NCBI GenBank assembly: GCA_020137815.1
Contig: CM035356.1
Coordinates: 1,524,232-1,588,231, forward strand
Length of the DNA: 64,000 bases
Reading direction: 5' to 3'
DNA from: Hormiphora californensis
Taxonomy: Eukaryota > Ctenophora > Tentaculata > Cydippida > Pleurobrachiidae
Of this stretch, positions 1 to 24,541 are shown one piece after another. Below the pieces are notes generated by a model. That model saw only the letters and a list, made by a program, of their open reading frames with translations, was not told the origin of the DNA and made no database searches. Each line of letters begins with the position of its first letter. Position 1 is the stretch's first letter. The translations under genes were made by a program, and so were the position numbers.

Positions 1-576
1 CATAAAAGAGCGGTGTTCGTCTGCAAAAGTCAGAAACTGAATAATATAATATATTATGACAAATATTGTCCGTGTTTGGGTGACAAGGAATACTGATGAA
101 CATATAGAGAGATTTTGGAGAAAGGGAGTGTAACGTTTGTTTTCTTTCTCTCCAAAGCATGATATGATATATTCATGGTTTCTTTTCGCCATGTTGTTTG
201 ATTATTGATTTGAAATGAATCTTGATTTATGGGTGTTTGTCTGTCTGTTTGTGTGTGTGTGTGTGTCCACTAGATTTGAAATCACATATATAAACTGTAC
301 AACTACTAACTTTTTTATCCTCCCGCAAAACATCTTTTCCTGTTGTAAGTATTATTGTGTGAGATAAGCATTAAGCTGTACTTTCCCTCTCTCCTGGTCC
401 CTCTCTCCTGGTCCCTCTCTCCTGCAGTCCCTCTCTCCTGCAGTCCCTAACGACTCGTTCTATAATGCTCACGCCCCTAACTACCAGCACTACACACATT
501 TCCCCCATCCCGTCCCCATATTGTTCTATTCTCCATCTTCCCCCTTTATTTAGTTTGGTGTCCAGATATGTAAGTG
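1..576. other. 5' flank of OGA
   Basis: This stretch has no supportable coding exon. It is AT-rich, with a short GT run near 250-266 and a small tandem CT-rich repeat at about 391-447 (units of CCTCTCTCCTG with GTCC or CAGTCC spacers). It should hold the promoter and 5' UTR of the O-GlcNAcase gene that starts at 577, but I see no clear TATA or initiator element. Confidence 0.5.
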
Positions 577-10609
<10,033 letters not shown>

Positions 10610-10773
10610 TTGGGCGAAAAAACAGGGACTGTTTTTTGAGAGTTTTTTTTTCTCGGTAAAAGAGAATAACGTCATGTTAATACCAGTATTATTATTATTA
10701 TTTTCCCTGTGACTCGATGTGTAAACGCGTACCCCGATTGATATAATTGTTTTTTAGGACTTTATGTCTAGTA

Positions 10774-10779
10774 AATAAA
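10774..10779 (+). terminator. Polyadenylation signal of OGA
   Basis: AATAAA lies 165 bases after the OGA stop codon at 10607-10609, with T-rich and GT-rich sequence following. It is the only canonical signal close to the end of this gene. Confidence 0.7.
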
Positions 10780-11664
10780 GGAGTATTAGGACGATGTCAT
10801 TATAATTAGTACAACATGTGCACCAGTGTTTCATATACATATCTTGTATATGGGTTTCGTTTCATTATTTCTCTACCTCTGTGTATATTAACCTTTACGG
10901 TTGGGACGAAAAAATCCGGATGTCTACCCCATATTATTATAGACCTATATAATAGCGTTAATTCCTAGCGTAAATCCCTATATTTAATTGAATAGGGTCT
11001 AAACCTAGATTCTATGTCCTTATATTATGGGTATTATAGAGTTTATTAAAGGAATCTATACAACTTTCTTGCCATATAATATGACCCGTATCTTCGTTTA
11101 TTTTGCTGGTTATACAAAGGTCACGTCCCTAGCTGGGAGGTTGAGACCTTGTGACCTGGCTGGTGGCGCCAGACCCCCGATTTGACAGTGGGCTCAGATG
11201 GGGTCCTCATGGGCGCCAGACAGCTTGTGATCTATTAGTTCGACAAGGTGGTACATGATGTCACGTGTGTGACGTCACTAATACCATCTCATATTACGAG
11301 TTTACACACCATGTGTCTGTGAAGTGTGCGTGTTCCCCCGTATTGTACAGAGAAACACGCAGTATAATGTATCTGTCATTTTGTGGAAAAGTGTTCCAAT
11401 TTTTGTTCCTGTTTTCGGGAAACAGCGTGTTTCATTTCGTAACAAATAGAAGGAGAGACTTGGATCGATACAAGAACTACGCTATCGTTCTTGTGTGTAT
11501 CGACCAAGTCTTACCTTCTAAAAAGGGACGATATCAAGTTTTACGGGTTAATTTAAAAACAGGGAAATACATAAATCAAACACACAAATCAGTTTATTAG
11601 GGTAAACAGAGGGGGATCCCCCTCTATCGTAATATTATATGTGCCCCAATTATCTCTCTCCACC
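10780..11664. other. Intergenic sequence after OGA
   Basis: This stretch lies between convergent OGA and FEZ. It has no recognisable gene. A hairpin-forming inverted repeat lies at about 11461-11506 (GGATCGATACAAGAAC paired with a CTTGTGTGTATCGACC-like arm). A 111-codon frame at 11265-11600 crosses it but shows no family features. Confidence 0.5.
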
Positions 11665-11678
11665 AGGTCGGTAGAACT

Positions 11679-13255
11679 GGGGGGGTCGTCATGTTAATGT
11701 TAATGTTTCATGAAAATTTTTAAAATGTTAACATTAACATTATTAACATTATTAACATTATTAACAAAAAAAAAGAAGCTTTTTTAAGTCTTTTTGAAGC
11801 TTTTAATGCCGCTTTAATAGATCATATTTGCGTTATTTTTGACAATATTATACGTACTACCCATCCAATCAACAATGATATACAGTCGGACCCCGATGTA
11901 GTGGCCCCCGATTTAGTGGCACCCTGATTTAGTGGCAGGATTTTTTTGAAAATTTTTCAAAGGAATACCCGCCACGTCCGAATCGTGTTTCGAATCGGTG
12001 CATCTTATCGCATTTCCTGCTGCTAATTAGACAGTTCGGAACGAACCGATAAGTGATCCCCATGGGGCCATTGAATCACATGTTTACCAAGCGTCAAAAT
12101 TGGGGGGGGGGTGCAACCCAAAAAAGACCAACCATACCCTGGATTAGTAGGGACGAATCTTAATTTTTTGACTCACTATTTGGTGAAAAGCAAATTCCGG
12201 TTGTAACCCACTGATTTTGACCCGCTGAACACGATCCCGTCCATAGGTAAGCTCTAAGTAGTGGAGAAAATGCCCAAAATGAACATTTTTGTTCATTTAG
12301 TCAGGTGATTTTAGTGAAAAATGGCCAAATCTTCAGAAAAATTGTTAACAAGCCAATTTCTTCACCAGTAGGTCCGGATAGGTGTCTAGTATGCCCAAAA
12401 AAAGTATACGGTAATCGGAAGTGTGCACGCGCGCTGAGTGCGCAAAACCCTTTACATGTATTTCTAGCTTCGAAAAAAATTAAAAGACCATCTTAGGAAA
12501 CGAGTAGAGAAAAAACCAGGGGCACCAAAGTGATCAGCGCCCTCGCATTAGTGGGGGTAGGTGCCGGAATTGAGTCTCTATCTCATTTGGTTAATTAGTT
12601 AATTGGATAATTAGATCTGCACATAGCCATTTTTGGCCATATGGCTATAGCCACTTAGGAATGGTTTAGAGACTTTTCACTGGTGTCATGTTGTAGGCAA
12701 TGACCAAGTTATGGTGGGTCGACGTCGGACTTTTAAGCTCTATCTCCAACCGTCTAATTAGCAGCAGGACATGCGATAAGATGCACCGATTCGAAACACG
12801 ATTCGGACGTGGCTGGTATTCCTTTGAAAAATTTTCAAAAAAATTTCACAAAAAAAATTCAAAAAATTTTTGGGGGAAAATCCTGCCACTAAATCGGGGT
12901 GCCACTAAATCAGGGTGAGCCATATTTGGCCCATAAAAACCAGTTTATACATTAAACTGGTGTTCTTTACTCGTATACCCCGCCTTTGTTATAATGACTC
13001 TTTTCTTACCTCAAAACCTTTGATAAAATCCAAACAATTATCCTAGCTATGAAATATCTGCCATGGGAGATAGTGAGTTTATGATAGAAACACCTAAACA
13101 CACCTAAAAACACAAAAAACAGCTATAGACCGACTGAAAACATCTAAAACGCGATTTTTGTTAATTTTGTTAATTTTGTTAATTTTGTTAATGTTTCACC
13201 AAGGGTCGTTTGTTAATTAACAAAACATTAACAAAATTAACATGACGACCCCCCC
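11679..13255. mobile_element. Poly-G-ended TIR element with exact 8-bp target duplication
   Basis: The 1577-bp element begins with seven G followed by TCGTCATGTTAATGTTAATG and ends with the inverted equivalent and seven C. It is flanked by the exact direct repeat GTAGAACT (11671-11678 and 13256-13263). An eight-base duplication fits hAT-type or a related cut-and-paste mechanism, but the ends are not the usual hAT ends. Inside is another inverted-repeat unit (about 11885-12916). Confidence 0.8.
11885..12916. mobile_element. Nested pogo/Tigger-like MITE
   Basis: The left end reads CAGTCGGACCCCGATGTAGT next to TA, like pogo/Tigger termini. Around 150 bases of the left arm (11899-12040) recur inverted at about 12750-12916 with GATTTAGTGGCACC motifs. 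The extreme right terminus is not a clean match, so the boundary is uncertain. It sits inside the poly-G-ended element. Confidence 0.6.
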
Positions 13256-14499
13256 GTAGAACTTCGACAGAATTTAGGGCAGGTCAATTTAGGGCAGGTC
13301 TGAATTTAGGGCAGGTCAATTTAGGGCAGGTCTGAATTTAGGGAAGGTCAATTTAGGGCAGGTCAATTTAGGGCAGGTCTGAATTTAGGGCAGGTCTGAG
13401 TACTAAGCATGTGAATGTAATTCGGGGAAGCTTATAAGCGGTGTGAGACGATACGAGATATAATGGAACATGATTCGGGGAAGCCAATCAGGAGTGTTCG
13501 ACGATATGAGACACGATTCGGTGAAGGTTTCTATCACTTTCCATCCCTAGACCCTATCCCCCTCTCTGTTCGCTCTGTCTCTCTTTCAATTTCTCTTACT
13601 TTCTCTGAGGGAGAAAGAGAGATACCCTTAACTGTTTGACTGCTAGGAAAGCACGTAGGAATTGTAGATGTAGGCGGCTCTTTTTACCGAGAGAGAAAAG
13701 ACAATGTTTAGCCACCGACCGAGAGCTGCCTACATCTACCTGATGGGAAAGCGGCGAAACCAATTTCCTCGGAGCAGCTCAACAGTCTTTCTATCTCGAC
13801 TATCGGTAAAAAGTTAAGGGTATCTATCTTTCTCCATGTCTCTCTTTCTCCTGTCATAGAAAAGGAAAGAGAAAGAAAGAGAAAGAAAGAGAGACATAGC
13901 GAACAAGGAGGGGGATAATAATAATAATAATACCGCCTGTACACCATGGGTACAGTCTACAAAGGTAGGGCTGTCCCATGTTGCTATCTAACCAATGGCT
14001 TATAGGGATGTAAAGCGATAGAAACCTTCCCCGAATCGTATCTCATATCTATCGTCTAACACTCCTGATTGGCTTCCCCGAATCATGTTCCAGAGAGGGG
14101 TATAGGGTCTAGGGATGGAAAGCGATAGAAACCTTCACCGAATCGTGTCTCATATCGTCTAACACTCCTGATTGGCTTCCCCGAATCATGTTCCATATCT
14201 CGTATCGTCTCACACCGCTAATAAGCTTCCCCGAATCGCATTCACATGCTTAGTACTCAGACCTGCCCTAAATTCAGACCTGCCCTAAATTCAGACCTGC
14301 CCTAAATTCAGACCTGCCCTAAATTGACCTGCCCTAAATTGACCTGCCCTAAATTCTGTCGAAGTTCTACCGACCTGCCAATAAATATACAACCGTACCC
14401 TGGCATAAAATACAAAATAACGGCACCTAGCCTTTTAATTCCGCCATTCATCAACACAATTCTCGCCCTAGATCTCTCTCGAACACAGTGCGGTGACAG

Positions 14500-14505
14500 T
14501 TTATT
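14500..14505 (-). terminator. Polyadenylation signal of the FEZ gene
   Basis: TTTATT on the plus strand is AATAAA on the minus strand, 166 bases beyond the stop codon of the FEZ reading frame (14671-14673). Confidence 0.55.
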
Positions 14506-14670
14506 ATATAGGGGGCGTCCAGCGCAATCATAACAACAATCTAACACTATTTACACTTAGTAGTATAACACAAAGGTATCTATTCACAATCTCTATTGAA
14601 AGTCTGTCTTGGTCCTTATGATGTAGACCCAGTATTTTGAGTTTTATCTCTGTCCATGTTATCACTATAG

Positions 14671-19833
<5,163 letters not shown>

Positions 19834-20124
19834 TAGACATTGGGGGCGCCCTACTACTACTACTGCAGCTACCCACCACCTTCTTACATGCCTATCATTA
19901 AGAGGTATGTAGAATTATATTGTATGTTGACTCAACATACCATTGGGGGTCGATGAGGTAATGAGGGGAGTGGGCAGGGTTATAATTGGGATTCAGAGTT
20001 GAGATTGTGGGTTTCAGTCAAATAAAACAACAGTTATTGTGTTACTGAATAAAATAATAAATTACCATCCTCCCCCACTAAAAGCATATAAAAAACTGTG
20101 TGTCAGATGCACTTAAAAAGATCG

Positions 20125-23021
20125 TTATAATTTCGCTTTCCTCTTCTTGACTTTCTCCCCTCCCTCACTCTTCCTCTTCTTCTTCTTCCCTGTCCCCTCT
20201 TCCTCTAACATCGCATCTCCATTAGCTTTCACAGTCCTCTTAACGGATATAATGGTATTTCCAGAGAGAGCAACATCCCCCACATCTCCATCATCCATCT
20301 TTATCGCAAACTCATCATCATGTCCAATCAGATCCTTCACCTCTCTCCCTGTTCTCTTTCTCCTTCGCTTTGAACTCCTCCTCAGCCTTGTTCAGCTCCT
20401 CAGCAAGGGTTGACAGTGGGGCACCGTTAGGAACCTTACTGGTAGGGAGTGATCATCTCAGAGCTAATTTCAGCTTTCCATGCCTCCTCCATGTGTGTCA
20501 CGGTCTTCTTCATGATCTTTTTGAAGATCCCCATAATTTGGCTGGTTTCCAACTCTGGGTAGAGGGTGGATGTTTGATCAACACTCCTGTATTGTAGACC
20601 CAGGGATATGAGAATTGATGATTGGAGCGGGGATAAGTTCAGGTTGATCTTTCCCCCAAAGTACAGTTTAGTAACAGTTGGTACCAGATCCAGGATTATG
20701 TGATAATCAGTTAGGTTGTCAGTATAACTTTTCAACCTTCTAAAGTCATACTTGCTTACTACCCCACTCCACGATTCACTACCAGCAGGTGCTGTATTGA
20801 GTACCCCACTACTGTTTACAAGATTAAGAACCATTTGAGGAGGGAGCTTTCTGAACTCATAACCTAGCAAGTTCAGCAGCCGGCAAGAGAAATCCGAGTG
20901 GTATTCGTTCAGCCAGGATTGTCCCCAGCTCTGGACCATGATGCAGGTGTGCTCTCCCGTTATATCGTTCGGTGTTTGCCGCAGATACACACTCTGGAAC
21001 TTCTGTCGCTTCCAAAACCGAAGGAGTTGAGGGGTTATACCATAACTTACCCCGATATAATCAATCGATTCTGGTGTCCGCTCATTCAGTGATACAAGTA
21101 GAGTTTGGTCGTCCTTAGACTCGCTAGTCGCTATCTTTCCCTGGTAGTACTGGCTCAGTAGGTTGATGGCATGTTTTCCATAGCCCATACTTTGGAAGTC
21201 AGGGTGTGTGGCGATCCGGACCACTCTCACCCCAGATAACTCTCCAAAGTTGGGATCCTGGAACTGCTGGCAAAGAGTCCAGGGGATCAAGTCACCGGCT
21301 GACCTGTGCCCCTTCTCCAACTCGGCCATAACGATAGCTTTGTTAATCTGACCTTCAAAACACACCTGCACCACACAAAGAACCTCAGGGAGGGATGCTG
21401 ATTCTGGGTCTATCGGACCTAACAACACCAGCAGCTGATGAGCAGGGGCATCCGATAACAGTTGCAGATCATTGGGAGAGTTCTTGTAGTGACTGGAAAC
21501 GTAGAGCGTCATGATCCGATGCAGGAATGCTTCCGATGCCTTGTGGTAGCTGAACAATACATCCTTGTTGACGAAATACAAGGAACAATCAGCGGGAATT
21601 GGACAGCCCGATATAATCCGGGGTGAAGCATCTAAACAAAGGAGTTTGTTGAGCCATGCCTCCACAGGATCTCCATCTTTGTACCTTATCGGTTCCTCTA
21701 GTTTTAGTTCGCTCAGTGCCTTCCCGCCAAGTTTCTGGGATTGCGTTCTCAGTTCATCAAACAGTTTTATAGACAGCGACCGACCAGTTCCCTCATATCC
21801 ATGAACCGTGGAGGAGAGCAGCACCAAATAGGGCCCAAACATTTGCTTAACAAGGTGGAGAGGAATAGCCCCGGCTTCATCAATAACCAACAGCTCCGCT
21901 TGTAACAGTTTCCCAGCCTCGTCAGGCTTGATGTACTGAATGGTCTGTCTGTGATCTCTATACACATTCACTCTCACCACTGACTTCACGTTGTTCTCCG
22001 TGCTCTGGATGATCTCATAATCAGTATGTTCCTGGAACCCCAGCACATCGAATCCCTTCATAACAAACTCGAACAATGTCTTCAGATTGTCCGGGGAGGG
22101 AGATGTCACGAAGATGTTTGAGTAGCCAAATGCTATACTGGTTGCCATTGCCAAACCAAGAGCAGCTGATTTCCCCCGACCTCTAGAGGCAGTTAGGGTG
22201 ATAGTTGAGCGGAGCGCCTTCTCAGATATCACATCCACAAATTTAACCAGAGCATTAGCTTGATCCAGAGTTTTACACAGCCCCACAACAGAGCCAACAG
22301 GTTGTGTATCAGCCAGGGTGTCCTTTAGTTTTCCAAGCTCCTCGTGTTGCGACTGGCGGAGGTTTGTAGGAGGGTTTACATTTTTAGCAGAAAAGGGCAG
22401 TACCTCCAGATTGTCAGTCAGCACGAGACAATTTGAACAGTCAGTCAGGGAGAGGAGGAACCTTTTGTTAAACCTCGGCACTACAGTGTGATATGCAGAA
22501 GTTTTAAACCGGTCATGACAGTCCATCTGTAGATCATAGAGCTGCTTCACATCGCTCACCGAGTTGAGGACCATGACGACCAATCCTCCACCCTGGACAG
22601 TCTCAATGGTCCGAGCAAGGACATTAGGGGTGACAGCCTCGAAGTCCTGTAGTACACACATCCCATACGTGTTTCCCAGAATGTTATGGCTCTCCTTGTA
22701 GTACAGGTATCTGATTTCGGTGGCCGAGATAAACATCTCAAATGTATCGTCCTTGTTTGGATCGAGAGTACCAGCTTTAATTTTCTTCTTGATCATTTTC
22801 ATCCTTTTCTTCTTGTGTGTGGTGAACCCGAGATCATTCTTGTAGCACCACAACACATTGGGACGGGCTGCTATGGTAGCCTTACTGAGGAGATGATGGA
22901 GTATGACGACCTGATCTCGTGCCCGCTCCCCGACCACAGCAAAAAGTCCACGGTGGCCAGATTTCACTGATTCTTGGATAATTTTGTGTATCCTACTGTC
23001 GAGCTTCTTTGACTGGACCAT
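20125..23021 (-). CDS. NAT10: RNA cytidine acetyltransferase NAT10 (Kre33 family), single coding exon with two apparent one-base slips
   Basis: Makes N4-acetylcytidine in 18S rRNA and some tRNAs in the nucleolus, using ATP and acetyl-CoA. The 861-codon frame 23021-20436 matches human NAT10 along its length: N-terminal DUF1726 region (QVVILHHLLSKATIAARPNV), RNA helicase ATPase with Walker A (SRGRGKSAALGLA), DEAG Walker B-like (VIDEAGAIPL), GNAT domain (VVRIATHPDFQSMGYGKHA) and tRNA-binding end. The family continues past the stop at 20438-20436: PLSTLAEELNKAEEEF lies in the next frame, then DLIGHDDEF and a Lys-rich nucleolar tail in a third frame ending at 20125. Removing one base at each of two sites gives 964 aa (human 1025). 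The coding part lacks introns. CTTCTAG directly before the ATG looks like an acceptor, so a 5' UTR intron is likely. Confidence 0.93.
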
Positions 23022-23194
23022 CTAGAAGGGAATTCAAAGGTAAATAAAGGTTAAATATTTAGCAAAATTCAGCAGAAAGGTAGAGTTTCAAACTTTCATC
23101 AACTACAACGTAAAACTATTTATTGAGGCGGCACCCCCCCTCAATTGTTTCAGTCGTATGACCCTACAATAATCGGAGGAGGCTGATTACAAAT

Positions 23195-24541
23195 ATGACT
23201 GCAACAACTGTAGTGCAACCTGAAAAGTCGGCTGACAAGAAGTCGAAAAAAGAGCCTGTGAGGACTGTGATACCTGAATTTCTGCTGGCCGAAGCACCTC
23301 CCCGCGCCAAAGCGGTACTTGAGTTCTACAACAAGCTGGAATGCAAGGTGGACGCCATGTTGAGCGAAGTTATCATCAAGATCAAGTCCAAGTTTAGTGC
23401 GCCGTACATCGAAGAACTTGCTAACTACCTATCTCTAGACATTCGGCAAACTGAAAATGACAAGGGCTACAGAAATATTCCTGTCCTAATTCACCGCTGT
23501 ATTTTGAAAGTCAGGTCATATACCCCGAGCACGTGCGGGGTCTGCTTGGAAAGTTACTGTGTCGAGAAAGACACTGTACCCGTTTTCACTTGTTGGATGT
23601 GTTTCCAGGGAAGCCACGACTGTGAAGGAGTTGCCAAAATCTTCTCCACCCTGTACACCATCACTCAGCCACTGACGGGATTTAACTGGACCTGCCACTC
23701 CTGCACCGAGAAGAGTAGTCTCGATCTAATGTCGAGGATACCTGTTATCCCGGGGAAAGACGAACCCGTGATAGTGCCAGACGAAATCGCCGATCCCCCT
23801 GGCATTGCTGCAGAAGTTGTAGCTGAAGAGGTACCAGCTGGGGAATCTTATACGGCCCCTTGTACATTCCTTGCAGAAGGCTACTGCAGGCACGGGATAT
23901 CCGGGAAAAAGGAAGTGAATGGGAAAACCTGCCGTTTTACCCACCGTAAAGTCTGCAGAAAATTCAAGCTGTACGGATCTCACTCACGCCATGGGTGTAA
24001 GTTGGGTGCAAAGTGCTCAAAACTGCATCCAAAATTATGTGAGGGCTCACAGCGGAGAATGAAGGAGCGGCAGTGCCTAAACCCTGATTGCCCACATCTC
24101 CACCTCAAGGGTACACGAAGGAAAGTGGAAAACCCTGAAAGGAGAGAACGTCAGGAAGTTGTTAGGACAACACAGCAACCTAACACTCACGCCACTGACC
24201 ACAGAGAGAGAGTGCAGGATGAACAACTCCCTCTTAGCGGCTCACCATTGCGACCAGTTTCGCAGCAAAACCCTGGACACTTACAATCGGGTTTTCTGAG
24301 CATTGTTTTGAAGGAGGTCAGGAATGCGAGAGAAGAATCACTGAGGCAAGCGGACAGAATGGAAGAAATTCTCTCCCAGCTTGGTCCAACCCACAACGAG
24401 TCAATACTGCACAACCAGCTAGCCCACCACTTACAAGCACACCCGCCGGTGCAGTACACTCTACCAACAGGTACCCTCACTCAAGGAGTACATCGGCAAC
24501 TACCGACCCAAATACTGCCCTCTCAAAGATTATCCTACTAA
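23195..24541 (+). CDS. LINE ORF1 protein with PHD-like and CCCH-like zinc motifs
   Basis: A 448-aa RNA-binding-type ORF1 protein. Residues about 113-170 carry a Cys/His pattern like a PHD finger (CGVCLESY, CWMC, CHSC). Residues about 226-310 carry several CX7-8CX4-5CX3H-like fingers (CTFLAEGYCRHG, CRFTH, CKLGAKCSKLH, CLNPDCPHLH). The C-terminal third is low complexity. Proteins like this package LINE RNA into ribonucleoprotein. The last codons overlap the open ORF2 frame. Confidence 0.8.
   Translation: MTATTVVQPEKSADKKSKKEPVRTVIPEFLLAEAPPRAKAVLEFYNKLECKVDAMLSEVIIKIKSKFSAPYIEELANYLSLDIRQTENDKGYRNIPVLIHRCILKVRSYTPSTCGVCLESYCVEKDTVPVFTCWMCFQGSHDCEGVAKIFSTLYTITQPLTGFNWTCHSCTEKSSLDLMSRIPVIPGKDEPVIVPDEIADPPGIAAEVVAEEVPAGESYTAPCTFLAEGYCRHGISGKKEVNGKTCRFTHRKVCRKFKLYGSHSRHGCKLGAKCSKLHPKLCEGSQRRMKERQCLNPDCPHLHLKGTRRKVENPERRERQEVVRTTQQPNTHATDHRERVQDEQLPLSGSPLRPVSQQNPGHLQSGFLSIVLKEVRNAREESLRQADRMEEILSQLGPTHNESILHNQLAHHLQAHPPVQYTLPTGTLTQGVHRQLPTQILPSQRLSY

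Larger units (their letters stand above)
11665..14376. mobile_element. Large foldback element with nested insertion
   Basis: The outer element starts AGGTCGGTAGAACT and ends with its complement at 14361-14376. Both arms carry tandem copies of GAATTTAGGGCAGGTC (13268-13400 and, inverted, 14254-14350) and then long matching arms (near 13430-13560 and 14090-14250, with GATTCGGGGAAGC motifs). The left arm was split by a second transposon (11679-13255). No transposase is seen. Confidence 0.75.

Noticed and set aside
11265-11600. 111-codon frame in the OGA-FEZ gap
   Set aside because: Crosses a DNA hairpin, no recognisable motif, no splice or poly(A) context.
20340-20438. A 53-base intron in the NAT10 tail that would explain the frame change (GTAAGG...AACAAG)
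   Set aside because: It would remove PLSTLAEELNKAEEEF, which aligns well with the human NAT10 tail, and would be shorter than other introns here; two single-base slips fit better.
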